From: Hydrogenophilales bacterium 16-64-46
GTDB lineage: Bacteria; Pseudomonadota; Gammaproteobacteria; Burkholderiales; Thiobacillaceae
Reading direction: 5' to 3'
Length of the DNA: 64,000 bases
Assembly (NCBI GenBank): GCA_002281775.1
Contig: NCGY01000009.1
Span: forward strand, 62,001-126,000
Shown here in pieces: positions 9,171 to 17,576 of the stretch; position 1 is the first letter of the stretch; every line of letters begins with the position of its first letter. The position numbers and the translations under genes are program-made. Under the pieces are notes generated by a model. That model ran no database searches. It was not told the DNA's origin and saw nothing but the letters and a program-made list of their open reading frames with translations.

Positions 9171-9854
9171 ATGACCTACCGTATCGCCCCGTCCATCCTT
9201 TCGGCTGACTTCGCCCGCCTCGGCGAGGAAGTCGACAACGTCCTCAAGTCTGGTGCCGACATCGTTCACTTCGACGTGATGGACAACCACTACGTCCCCA
9301 ACCTCACCATCGGCCCCCTGGTGTGCGAGGCGCTGCGCAAGCACGGCGTCACCGCGCCGATCGACGTGCACCTGATGGTCAAGCCGGTCGACCGCATCAT
9401 CCCCGACTTCGCCAAGGCCGGCGCCACCTACATCACCTTCCACCCCGAAGCCAGCGAGCACATCGACCGCACCATCGCGATGATCCGCGAACACGGCTGC
9501 AAGCCCGGCCTGGTGTTCAACCCGGCGACGCCGCTGGATGCGCTCGAATACACGCTCGACAAGATCGACATGGTGCTCTTGATGAGCGTCAACCCCGGCT
9601 TCGGCGGGCAGAAGTTCATCCCCTACGTGCTCGATAAAGCCCGCAAGGTGCGCAAGATGATCGATGAGCGCGGTCTGAACGTGAACATCGAAATCGACGG
9701 CGGCGTCGGTCCGGCGAACATCGCCGAAGTCGCGGCAGCGGGCGTCGATACCTTCGTCGCCGGCTCCGCCGTGTTCGGCAAGCGCAACGACAGCGACCCC
9801 AACCACTACGACACCATCATCGGCCAGATGCGGGCTGAGCTGGCAAAGGTCTGA
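9171..9854 (+). CDS. rpe: Ribulose-phosphate 3-epimerase
   Basis: Interconverts D-ribulose 5-phosphate and D-xylulose 5-phosphate in the pentose phosphate pathway and the Calvin cycle; 227 aa. The TIM-barrel signature residues are visible: [43 protein letters not shown] and the phosphate-binding [10 protein letters not shown]. The start ATG has a ggag-type site upstream (cccggagtttgcc). It is followed by gph, the order common in betaproteobacteria (rpe-gph-trpE). Confidence 0.96.
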   Translation: MTYRIAPSILSADFARLGEEVDNVLKSGADIVHFDVMDNHYVPNLTIGPLVCEALRKHGVTAPIDVHLMVKPVDRIIPDFAKAGATYITFHPEASEHIDRTIAMIREHGCKPGLVFNPATPLDALEYTLDKIDMVLLMSVNPGFGGQKFIPYVLDKARKVRKMIDERGLNVNIEIDGGVGPANIAEVAAAGVDTFVAGSAVFGKRNDSDPNHYDTIIGQMRAELAKV

Positions 9855-9858
9855 GCCT

Positions 9859-9988
9859 TGGGGGCTAGGGGCTAGGAGTTAGGGATTAGGGGGCGTTGTG
9901 CTTCGCGTCTCATTTAATTCATTGCGGCCTAAGGCCGCTCACCCCTAGCCCCTAAATCCTAACCCCTAGCCCTAATTCCTAAATCCTG
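9859..9988. repeat. G-rich inverted-repeat element before gph
   Basis: The left arm is made of units such as gggctaggggctagg. The right arm is the complementary type, cccctagcccctaaatcc, extending to four bases before the gph ATG. Between the arms sits a perfect palindrome, GCGGCCTAAGGCCGC (9924-9938). Because the right arm runs almost into the start codon, gph has no normal Shine-Dalgarno sequence. Related elements occur at 10676, 52279 and 58268. Confidence 0.7.
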
Positions 9989-9991
9989 AAA

Positions 9992-10672
9992 ATGAACTTC
10001 CCTCTCCCCATCAAGGCCGTCGTCATCGATCTCGACGGCACGCTCCTTAATACCGCCCCTGACCTCGCCTACGCCGCCGAGCTGATGATGGCCGACCTCG
10101 GGCTACCCTGCCCGAGCGCGGACACCATCGCCACCTACATCGGCAACGGCGTGTCACGGCTGGTCAAACGCGTGCTCACCGGCGAGATGGACGCTGAGCC
10201 TGCGCCCGAGCTGTTCGAGCGGGCCATCGCGCTGTACCAGAAGCATTACGGCGAACACGTTTCGCGCAATTCGCGGCCCTACGCGGGCGTGGTCGAGGGC
10301 CTCGATGCCTTCAAGGCCATGGGCGTGCACGTTGCCTGCATCACCAACAAGGCGGCAGCGTTCACGCATCCACTCCTGAAGGACACCGGGCTCATCGATT
10401 ACTTCGAGCTGATCCTCTCGGGCGATTCCCTGCCGAAGCGTAAGCCCGATCCGCTGCCGCTCTTGCATGCCTGCGAGTTCTTCAAAATCCAGCCCGCCGA
10501 GCTGCTGCTGATCGGCGATTCGCTCAACGACACGCAAGCCGCGCGCGCCGCCGGCTCGCCGGTGTTCTGCGTGCCCTACGGCTACAACCGGGGCCGGCCT
10601 GTCAGCGAGCTCGATCTTGACGCCGTGGTGCCGACCCTCGCCGAGGCGGCCAAAATGGTGGTGAAGGCATGA
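9992..10672 (+). CDS. gph: Phosphoglycolate phosphatase
   Basis: HAD-superfamily hydrolase that removes phosphate from 2-phosphoglycolate, a by-product of Rubisco oxygenation or DNA repair; 226 aa. Motif I is VIDLDGTLLNT, motif II is CITNKAA, and motifs III/IV appear as KRKPDPLPLL and LLIGDSLNDTQAARAAG. A cap domain occupies about residues 20-95. The gene follows rpe. The leader consists of a repeat element with no clear ribosome-binding site. Confidence 0.93.
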   Translation: MNFPLPIKAVVIDLDGTLLNTAPDLAYAAELMMADLGLPCPSADTIATYIGNGVSRLVKRVLTGEMDAEPAPELFERAIALYQKHYGEHVSRNSRPYAGVVEGLDAFKAMGVHVACITNKAAAFTHPLLKDTGLIDYFELILSGDSLPKRKPDPLPLLHACEFFKIQPAELLLIGDSLNDTQAARAAGSPVFCVPYGYNRGRPVSELDLDAVVPTLAEAAKMVVKA

Positions 10673-10675
10673 TTT

Positions 10676-10740
10676 TAGGGATGAGGGGCTGGGGTCTAGG
10701 GACTAGGGAGCGCGCCCCGAGGGCGCGATGGTGACGCGCC
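10676..10740. repeat. Half copy of the G-rich repeat at the broken trpE 5' end
   Basis: Immediately after the gph stop the sequence runs tttagggatgaggggctggg and then tctagggactagggag, the left-arm style of the element before gph. A short dyad cgcgccccgagggcgcg follows. No matching right arm is present. Instead the sequence passes directly into trpE coding sequence about 35 codons inside the gene. This suggests a deletion or an assembly collapse with one end in the repeat. Confidence 0.6.
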
Positions 10741-10791
10741 GCGCGTCATCTCAAACTCGCCAACGCGCCGTACACCTACCTGCTCGAATCG

Positions 10792-12117
10792 GTGGTCGGC
10801 GGCGAGCGTTTCGGCCGCTTCTCCTTCATCGGTCTGCCGGCGCGCACGGTGATCCGCGTGCGCAACCACGTGCTCACCGTCGAGACCGACGGCCAGGTGG
10901 ACGAGGAACACAACCTCGACGACCCGCTCGCCTTCATCGCCGATTTCCAGGCGCGCTTCAAGGCCGCGCCGGTGGCGGGCCTGCCGCGCTTCACCGGGGG
11001 CTTGGCCGGCTACTTCGGCTACGACACCATCCGCTATATCGAGAAGCGGCTGGCCGCCACGCGCAAGCCCGACGCGATCCACACGCCGGACATCCTGCTC
11101 ATCCTCACCGAAGAGCTGGCGGTGTTCGACAATCTCGCCGGCAAGCTCTACCTCATCACCCACGCCGACCCCATGCAGCCCGACGCCTACGCCAACGGCT
11201 GCCTGCGTCTGGCCGAACTCGCCGCGCAACTGGAGCTACCCGTGGCGGTGCCGCCCGAACCGGTGTTCGCCGCCGCCGACCCCGTGTCCGAATTCGGCGA
11301 GGCCGAGTTCAAGGCCGCCGTGCAGAAGGCCCGCGACTACATCGCCGCCGGCGACATCATGCAGGTGGTGCTGAGTCAACGCATGGCGCGCCCGTTCCAG
11401 GCAAGCCCGCTGTCGCTGTACCGCGCGCTGCGCAGCCTGAACCCCTCGCCGTACATGTTCTATTACGACTTCGGCGGCTTCCACGTCGTCGGCTCGTCGC
11501 CGGAAATCCTGGTGCGCCTCGAAGGCGAAACCGTCACCCTGCGTCCCATCGCCGGCACCCGCCCGCGCGGCCTCACCCGCGAGGACGACCAGCGCCTCGC
11601 CGACGAACTCCTCGCCGACCCCAAGGAGCGCGCCGAGCACCTGCAACTGCTCGACCTCGGCCGCAACGACACCGGCCGCGTCGCCGTCACCGGCTCGGTG
11701 CGAGTCACCGAGAACATGCAGATCGAGCGCTACTCGCACGTCATGCACATCGTCTCCAACGTCGAGGGCAGGCTGAAGCCGAACCTGTCGGCCATCGACG
11801 TACTGCGCGCGAGCTTCCCCGCCGGCACCGTCTCCGGCGCGGCCAAGGTAAGGGCGATGGAAATCATCGACGAACTCGAACCCACGAAGCGCGGTATCTA
11901 CGCCGGTGCGGTCGGCTACCTCGGCTTCACCGGTGACATGGATCTCGCCATCGCCATCCGCACCGCCGTGGTCAAGGACGGCATGCTCTACGCCCAGGCG
12001 GGTGCCGGTATCGTCGCCGATTCCGTGCCGGAAAACGAATGGATCGAAACGCTGAACAAGGCCCGCGCCGTCGTCCGCGCAGCCGAGTTGGCGCATACGA
12101 CTCCACATGGGCTTTAG
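10792..12117 (+). CDS. trpE: Anthranilate synthase component I, 5'-truncated
   Basis: Converts chorismate to anthranilate with TrpG; first step of tryptophan synthesis. The chorismate-binding domain is complete ([58 protein letters not shown]). The 5' end is not. TrpE-like sequence can be read back to about 10744 ([20 protein letters not shown]), but an in-frame TGA sits at 10732-10734 and no ATG lies between. The first usable start is the GTG at 10792. About 35-50 N-terminal residues, where the Trp feedback site begins, are missing. The last residues run into a tandem repeat that supplies the TAG stop. trpG, trpD and trpC do not follow. It may be a pseudogene or an assembly artefact. Confidence 0.8.
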   Translation: MVGGERFGRFSFIGLPARTVIRVRNHVLTVETDGQVDEEHNLDDPLAFIADFQARFKAAPVAGLPRFTGGLAGYFGYDTIRYIEKRLAATRKPDAIHTPDILLILTEELAVFDNLAGKLYLITHADPMQPDAYANGCLRLAELAAQLELPVAVPPEPVFAAADPVSEFGEAEFKAAVQKARDYIAAGDIMQVVLSQRMARPFQASPLSLYRALRSLNPSPYMFYYDFGGFHVVGSSPEILVRLEGETVTLRPIAGTRPRGLTREDDQRLADELLADPKERAEHLQLLDLGRNDTGRVAVTGSVRVTENMQIERYSHVMHIVSNVEGRLKPNLSAIDVLRASFPAGTVSGAAKVRAMEIIDELEPTKRGIYAGAVGYLGFTGDMDLAIAIRTAVVKDGMLYAQAGAGIVADSVPENEWIETLNKARAVVRAAELAHTTPHGL

Positions 12118-12245
12118 CCCATAGTGGATCGGAGTCCTTTAGGGCATACGACTCCACATGGGCTTTAGCCCATAGTGGATCGGAGTCCTTTAGGGCATAC
12201 GACTCCACATGGGCTTTAGCCCGTAGTGGACCGGAGGCCCTTCAG
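12093..12245. repeat. Three tandem 51-bp hairpin repeats
   Basis: Three head-to-tail copies start at 12093, 12144 and 12195. The first two are identical and the third diverges at its end. Each unit folds as nested arms GACTCC/GGAGTC, CCAC/GTGG and ATGGGC-TTTA-GCCCAT. The first copy contains the trpE stop codon. The length is a multiple of three (17 codons), and both strands are open through part of the array. This is not a CRISPR array because there are no spacers. Termination or attenuation is possible but unproven. Confidence 0.85.
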
Positions 12246-12289
12246 ACCGTATTCTCCTGTCATGCGGCCCTGCCGACCCAGGAAAGACC

Positions 12290-14029
12290 ATGCCGCATGA
12301 CATCACGCTGATTTCGACGATTGCCGCGAGCCTGGTGCTCGCCTCCCTCTTCGGATTCGTCGCCCAGCGACTGCGCCTGCCGCCCCTGATCGGCTATCTC
12401 GTCGCCGGCGTCGTGATCGGTCCCATCGTTTCGGGCGGTATCGCCGACAACGCCATGGCCAGCCAGCTGGCGGAAATCGGCATCATGCTGATGATGTTCG
12501 GCGTCGGCCTGCACTTCTCGGTGGCGGACCTGATGGCCGTGCGCCGGGTGGCGATCCCCGGCGCGATGGGGCAGATCATCATTGCCACGGTCACGACCGC
12601 GGCCCTGACCCTGGTCTGGGGCTGGAGTCTGGGTGCCGGCCTGGTGCTGGGCCTCAGCCTCTCGGTGGCCAGCACGGTGGTGTTGCTCAAGGCCCTGGAC
12701 AGCCGCAATGCGATCACCACCACCAATGGCCGGATCTCGGTCGGCTGGCTGATCGTCGAAGATCTGGCCATGGTGCTGACGCTGGTCCTGTTGCCGGCCC
12801 TGGCGGGCTTGCTCGGCGGCGTTCCCAGCGCGGATGCCCACGCCGTCGGCGAGCAGGGCCTGCTGGCGAATCTCGGCATCACCCTGGTCAAGGTGTCCGC
12901 CTTCATCGCGATCGCGCTGCTGGCAGGGCCGGTGGTGCTGCCCCGGCTGCTGCGGGAAGTCGCGCGCACCGGCTCGCGCGAACTGTTCACCCTCTCCGTC
13001 CTGGCCATGGCCATCGGCATCGCGTTCGCCGCCGCCAAGCTGGCCGGCGTCTCGTTTGCCTTGGGCGCCTTCTTCGCCGGCATGATCCTCAACAAGTCGG
13101 AGCTCAGCCACAAGGCGGCGGCCAATTCCCTGCCGCTGCAGGATGCCTTCGGCGTGCTGTTCTTCGTCTCGGTCGGCATGCTGTTCGACCCCGCGATACT
13201 GGTTCGCGAGCTGGCCATGGTCGCCGCCGTGCTGGGACTGATCCTGGTCGGCAAATCCGCGGTGGCCATCGGCATCGTGCTGCTGCTCGGGTATCCGCTC
13301 AGCACCGCGCTCACGGTCGGCGCGTCCCTCGCCCAGATCGGCGAGTTCTCGTTCATCCTCGGCGGGCTGGGGCTGGGCTTCGGGTTGCTCGACGCCGAAG
13401 GCTTCAATCTGATCCTGGCCGGTGCCTTGTTCTCCATCACGCTCAACCCCGTGGTGTTCGCCGGCGCGGACTGGCTGAGTGCCCGGGTGCGTGCCAGCCC
13501 GTCGCTCAGCCGGCGCTTCGAGGACAAGCAGGCATTGGCGCTGGAACGGGTGCAGGCCGATCTGGACGCGGTCCGTGAGCAGGCCGAACGGCAGGCCGCC
13601 GCCATCAAGACCTTCACTCCCGAGGAACTGGCCGCCGCCTTCCCCCTGTTCGCCGGCCTCACCCCCGAGCAACGCGAGACCCTGATACTGCACTTCCAGC
13701 CCTACATGGCCGTGCCCGGGCAGCGCGTCATCCGCGCGGGCGACCCGGCCGATGCGCTCTACCTGATCTCAAAGGGCGAGGTCGAGGTGACGATCAACGG
13801 ACAGCGCATCAAGACACGGGGGCCTGGCGAGTTTTTCGGCGAAATGGCGCTGTTGAGCGGTGATCGCCGCACCGCCGATGTCACCGCCCTCGACTACAGC
13901 CGGTTCGCCCGGCTGAGCGGGCGCGACTTCCATCGCTTCCTGAACCAGTACCCGGACATCCGCGCGCAGATCACAGCCCTGGCCAGTCAGCGCGCCGAGA
14001 GCGCCGGTCAAGCCCCTGCAGCAGCCTGA
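12290..14029 (+). CDS. CPA2 (Kef-type) cation:proton antiporter with cNMP-binding domain
   Basis: Integral membrane monovalent cation/proton antiporter, 579 aa. The N-terminal Na_H_exchanger domain (about residues 5-390) has a dozen hydrophobic segments, beginning with FGFVAQRLRLPPLIGYLVAG as in YbaL/KefB. After a charged coiled region (about 405-445) the C-terminus is a cyclic-nucleotide-binding domain (FPLFAGLTPEQRE, GEFFGEMALLSGDRRTADV). The usual RCK/TrkA-N NAD-binding domain is missing. This suggests control by a nucleotide ligand in place of NADH/glutathione. The conserved GE..L..R..A elements favour real ligand binding. Confidence 0.85.
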   Translation: MPHDITLISTIAASLVLASLFGFVAQRLRLPPLIGYLVAGVVIGPIVSGGIADNAMASQLAEIGIMLMMFGVGLHFSVADLMAVRRVAIPGAMGQIIIATVTTAALTLVWGWSLGAGLVLGLSLSVASTVVLLKALDSRNAITTTNGRISVGWLIVEDLAMVLTLVLLPALAGLLGGVPSADAHAVGEQGLLANLGITLVKVSAFIAIALLAGPVVLPRLLREVARTGSRELFTLSVLAMAIGIAFAAAKLAGVSFALGAFFAGMILNKSELSHKAAANSLPLQDAFGVLFFVSVGMLFDPAILVRELAMVAAVLGLILVGKSAVAIGIVLLLGYPLSTALTVGASLAQIGEFSFILGGLGLGFGLLDAEGFNLILAGALFSITLNPVVFAGADWLSARVRASPSLSRRFEDKQALALERVQADLDAVREQAERQAAAIKTFTPEELAAAFPLFAGLTPEQRETLILHFQPYMAVPGQRVIRAGDPADALYLISKGEVEVTINGQRIKTRGPGEFFGEMALLSGDRRTADVTALDYSRFARLSGRDFHRFLNQYPDIRAQITALASQRAESAGQAPAAA

Positions 14030-14192
14030 ATGCTGAAGCAAAAGCATGGGTTTTGCGCGGCGCGAGCGCGGGCTGGCACGCGCACCTCGATCAGCGGGTG
14101 CGCGTGTCGCGGTCAATGCGCCCGCCGTGCCGCCCCCGGATCACGGGACGCGTTTGTGCGAGGACTGCGACAGGCGGCTGCCCGCCTGAACG

Positions 14193-14771
14193 TCAGGCCG
14201 GGCGCGTCAGCTCAGCGAAGCGGAAACAGTCCGTCGTATGGTCGTTCACCAGCCCCATCGCCTGCATGTGGGCGTAGACGATGGTCGAGCCGACGAACTT
14301 GAAGCCGCGCTTTTTCAGGTCCTTGCTGATCGCGTCCGACAGCGGCGTGTGCGCCGGCACCTGGCTCAGGTTCGCCGGCGCATTGACGATGGGCCGGCCG
14401 TCGACGAAATGCCAGAAATACGCGTCGAGCCCGCCGTCGGCCTCGCGCAGCGCAAGTACCGCGCGCGCGTTGGTGATCGTCGATTCGATCTTCAGCCGGT
14501 TGCGCACGATGCCCGCGTCGGCCATCAACCGCGCGACGTCGGCGTCGGTGTAGCGGGCGATGCGTGCGGCGTCGAAGCCGTCGAACGCGCGCCGGTAGTG
14601 CTCGCGTTTCTTCAGAATGGTGAGCCACGACAGGCCCGCCTGCGCGCCTTCCAGCGTCAGGAGTTCGAACAGCGCGCGCTCGTCGTGCAGCGGCACGCCC
14701 CATTCGCTGTCGTGGTAGGCGCGATACAGCGGGTCGGCGCTGCACCAGGCGCAGCGGACGGGTTCGGTCAT
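14193..14771 (-). CDS. tag: DNA-3-methyladenine glycosylase I
   Basis: Base-excision repair enzyme that removes 3-methyladenine from DNA; 192 aa from the ATG at 14771, which has aaggaga upstream. The family zinc ligands are present: CAWC near the N-terminus, the His of YHDSEWG, and His/Cys in NDHTTDCF. The substrate pocket sequence is LEGAQAGLSWLTIL. The longer upstream frame lacks similarity and is ignored. The gene is divergent from the downstream kinase gene across a 224-bp gap in which I see no further gene. Confidence 0.94.
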   Translation of the reverse strand: MTEPVRCAWCSADPLYRAYHDSEWGVPLHDERALFELLTLEGAQAGLSWLTILKKREHYRRAFDGFDAARIARYTDADVARLMADAGIVRNRLKIESTITNARAVLALREADGGLDAYFWHFVDGRPIVNAPANLSQVPAHTPLSDAISKDLKKRGFKFVGSTIVYAHMQAMGLVNDHTTDCFRFAELTRPA

Positions 14772-14995
14772 GCGGGTCTCCTTGTTGGGGCGGTGCGGGG
14801 TGATGTCCGCCGGGCAGGCCCTTCCTCCCGGTTGCGCCTCATCTGGGCGCATGGGACGCAATTGTCCGGATCGTGTCAGCGCCTGGCCGACCTGATCATT
14901 CCGCACTTGGCCACTATCCAATCGGCCCGATTTTTGCAGACGTGTGCATGAATTCAAAATGAACCCGCTCCGCATGTTCTTTCATCGCCCACCCC

Positions 14996-16138
14996 ATGTT
15001 CGCTGACTTGCACCAGCTTTCGCATCACGCCGCCTGGCGTCGCCAGCTGGAGATGCTGCTGGAATCGGCGGGCGAGGGCATCTACGGCATCGATCTGAAC
15101 GGCCGCTGCATCTTCATCAATCAGGCGGGCGCGGGGGTGCTGGGCTATACGCCGGACGAGGTGCTGGGGCGCAACATGCACTACCTCATCCACCATTCGC
15201 ACGCCAACAGCGACCTGATGCCGGTGCACGACTGCCGCATCTTCAACGCCTTTCGCGAGGGGCGCGGCTGCCGGGTCGACGACGAGGTGCTGTGGCGGCG
15301 CGATGGCACGTCCTTTCCTGCCGAGTATGCGTCCTATCCCATCCTCGACGGCGCTGCGGTGGTCGGCGCGGTCGTCACCTTCAGCGATATTTCGGTGCGT
15401 AAACGCACCGAAATGGCGCTTCAGGCTTCACACGCCGAACTCGAACGCCGCGTCGCCGAACGCACCGCCGCGCTCACCACGGCGCGCGACGGCCTGCGCC
15501 GGCTGGCGGCACACCACCACCGGGTGCGCGAGGAAGAGCGGGCGCATATCGCCCGCGACATCCACGACGAACTCGGTGCCTCGCTGACCGCGCTCCAGCT
15601 CGACCTCAACTGGCTGCGGCAGCGCCTCTCCGCCGACGCTGAACTCAACAACCACGTCATGCGCATGCTCGACGTTGCCGGTACGGCGATGGGCGCGGTG
15701 CGTCGCATCCTGGGTGACCTGCGTCCCGGCATCCTCGACCACGCCGGATTGTGGGCGGCGCTCGAATGCCTGCTCGCCGATACCCAGACGCGCACCGGGC
15801 TCGCCTGCCGTTACGCCTGTCCGCCCGAGGTCGAGGCCGTGCGGCTGGGCAAAGACGCCGAGATCGCGGTCTACCGCATCGCCCAGGAAGTGCTGACCAA
15901 CGTGCAGCGCCATGCCCGCGCAAGCAGCGTATCGCTCGATGCGTGCATCGAGCACCGCGACCTCGTGCTCGCCCTGGCCGACGACGGCTGCGGCATGCAG
16001 ATGCCGGCGCAACCGGCCACGTTCGGCCTGATGGGCATGCGCGAGCGCGCGCTGGCGCTGGGGGGTACGCTCGACATCGACAGTGCGCCCGGCGCAGGCA
16101 CGCGGGTGCGTCTGCGTCTACCCGGTGCCCTTGCCTGA
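14996..16138 (+). CDS. PAS-domain histidine kinase of the NarX/UhpB type
   Basis: Cytosolic sensor kinase, 380 aa. A PAS domain spans about residues 20-140 (GIYGIDLNGRCIFINQAGAG), followed by a short coiled coil (140-175). The HisKA_3 dimerisation domain carries phosphoacceptor H190 in ARDIHDELGAS, and the HATPase ends with GMRERALALGGTLDID. There are no membrane segments, so the signal is probably a cytoplasmic ligand, redox state or gas. It forms an operon with the NarL-type regulator 9 bases downstream. The adjacent cyanate genes are candidate targets, by position only. Confidence 0.9.
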   Translation: MFADLHQLSHHAAWRRQLEMLLESAGEGIYGIDLNGRCIFINQAGAGVLGYTPDEVLGRNMHYLIHHSHANSDLMPVHDCRIFNAFREGRGCRVDDEVLWRRDGTSFPAEYASYPILDGAAVVGAVVTFSDISVRKRTEMALQASHAELERRVAERTAALTTARDGLRRLAAHHHRVREEERAHIARDIHDELGASLTALQLDLNWLRQRLSADAELNNHVMRMLDVAGTAMGAVRRILGDLRPGILDHAGLWAALECLLADTQTRTGLACRYACPPEVEAVRLGKDAEIAVYRIAQEVLTNVQRHARASSVSLDACIEHRDLVLALADDGCGMQMPAQPATFGLMGMRERALALGGTLDIDSAPGAGTRVRLRLPGALA

Positions 16139-16147
16139 GGACGAGCC

Positions 16148-16780
16148 ATGGACATACTCATCGTTGACGACCACATGATCATCCGCCGCGGGCTGATGCA
16201 ATTGCTCGCCGAACATCCGCAGGCCGGGCTGCTGGGCGAAGCGGCCGACGGTCCGTCGGCGCTGGCCGCGCTGCGGGGCGCGTGCTACGACGTGGTGCTG
16301 CTCGACATCGCGCTGGGCGAACGCGACGGACTCGATGTGCTGAAGTCCATCGGTGCCGAATTTCCCGGCATGGGCGTCGTCATGCTCTCGGTCTATCCCG
16401 AGTCGCAGTTCGCGGTGCGCGCGATCCGCGGCGGCGCGCGCGCCTATCTCAACAAGGGCTGCTCGCCCGACGAGCTGTTCCGCGCCGTCTCCACGGTCGG
16501 CGCGGGCGGCTACTATCTGCCGCCCGCGACTGCGGCGCTGCTGGCGCAGAACGTGCGCCGCGACGCACCAGGCGCACCGCACGACGCGCTGTCGAATCGC
16601 GAAATGCAGGTGCTGCGCCTGCTGGCGCAGGGCCGCACGGTGTCCGAAATCGCGCGCCAGCTGAGTCTCTCGGTGAACACCATCTCGACTTATCGGGCGC
16701 GCATCTGCGACAAGCTCGGCGCGCGCACTGCGGTCGACCTGTTCGCCTACGCGACGCGCCACAGCCTCTGCGCGAGCTGA
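16148..16780 (+). CDS. NarL/FixJ-family response regulator
   Basis: Partner of the PAS kinase upstream. The receiver has D7/D8 and phosphoacceptor D53 (VVLLDIALGERDG). A LuxR-type helix-turn-helix lies at about residues 142-207 (LSNREMQVLRLLAQGRTVSE, then SVNTISTYRARICDKLG). Its 210 aa is a normal length. A clear dyad follows 2 bases after the stop (16783-16806), in front of the DJ-1/cyanate genes, and may be a binding site for this or another regulator. Confidence 0.92.
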   Translation: MDILIVDDHMIIRRGLMQLLAEHPQAGLLGEAADGPSALAALRGACYDVVLLDIALGERDGLDVLKSIGAEFPGMGVVMLSVYPESQFAVRAIRGGARAYLNKGCSPDELFRAVSTVGAGGYYLPPATAALLAQNVRRDAPGAPHDALSNREMQVLRLLAQGRTVSEIARQLSLSVNTISTYRARICDKLGARTAVDLFAYATRHSLCAS

Positions 16781-16782
16781 CA

Positions 16783-16806
16783 GCGTGTAGGGGATGCACT
16801 ACACGC
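16783..16806. promoter_or_regulatory. 8-bp dyad between regulator and DJ-1 gene
   Basis: Perfect arms GCGTGTAG and CTACACGC are separated by 8 bp. The dyad sits in the 99-bp gap between the response regulator and the DJ-1/PfpI gene. Symmetry and position suit an operator. The absence of a T-run argues against an intrinsic terminator. No regulator can be assigned from sequence. Confidence 0.35.
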
Positions 16807-16879
16807 GAATCACCTCTTCCGTGATGGTGGCATGACGCGCGCTGCAGCATGATGGAGCCATCGTCATTCGGAGCACGAC

Positions 16880-17548
16880 ATGGCCCGACACGCAGGATTC
16901 CGGCTCGGCATCTACGTCTTCAAGGACGCGGAAGTCATTGATTACGCCGCCCCCTATGGCGTGTTCTCGGTGGCGCGCCGGCTCGACCCCGAACTCGACG
17001 TGTTCCTGATCGCCGAATCGCAGCGCCCGGTGCAGACGCAGGCCGGCCTGACCGTACTGCCGAACTACAGCTTCGCCGACACCCCCGCGCTCGACGCCTT
17101 CCTCATTCCCGGCGGCTTCGGCACGCGGCAGGAAATGCACAACCGCAACCTGCATCGCTACATCCACGCGCTGCCCGACGCCTGCCTGCTGACCAGCGTC
17201 TGCACCGGCTCGTGGATCTACGCGCGTATGGGCCTGCTCGACGGGCTGGCCGCGACCAACCGCAAGGAACCCGACCGCGTCGAAGCCTCGCACCTCGGCA
17301 AGACCCCGATCGACCGCCTGGCCGAAATCGCCCCGGCGTGCCGGGTGAGCCGCGCGCGCGTGGTCGACGCCGGGCGCATCGTCACCGGCGGCGGCATCAC
17401 CTCGGGGATGGAAGTTGGCTTCCACCTGCTGCGCCGTGCCGGCTACGACGAGACTTTTGTCGAGGATGTGGCGCGCATCATGGAGTACCGCCGCGCCTGG
17501 GACCTGTATCGACACGACATCGAATTTGCCGCCTGCGAGGCGGCCTGA
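16880..17548 (+). CDS. DJ-1/PfpI (ThiJ) family protein, isonitrile hydratase-like
   Basis: A 222-aa single-domain DJ-1/PfpI protein. The nucleophile-elbow Cys is C108 in TSVCTGSW. An acidic residue near the N-terminus (D21 in VIDYAAPYGVFS) and the GGF loop (LIPGGFGTRQE) match the subgroup that includes isonitrile hydratase and the amidase domain of AraC-type regulators. There is no AraC helix-turn-helix. It lies 28 bases upstream of the cyanate transporter in the same direction. A role in handling a C=N compound is a reasonable guess from context, but other DJ-1 functions cannot be excluded. Confidence 0.75.
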   Translation: MARHAGFRLGIYVFKDAEVIDYAAPYGVFSVARRLDPELDVFLIAESQRPVQTQAGLTVLPNYSFADTPALDAFLIPGGFGTRQEMHNRNLHRYIHALPDACLLTSVCTGSWIYARMGLLDGLAATNRKEPDRVEASHLGKTPIDRLAEIAPACRVSRARVVDAGRIVTGGGITSGMEVGFHLLRRAGYDETFVEDVARIMEYRRAWDLYRHDIEFAACEAA

Positions 17549-17576
17549 CCGTTCCACCGAAGCGAAAGGAAGCCCC

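Noticed and set aside
12093..12245. Possible CRISPR array
   Set aside because: Units are contiguous tandem repeats with no variable spacers, no leader and no cas genes.
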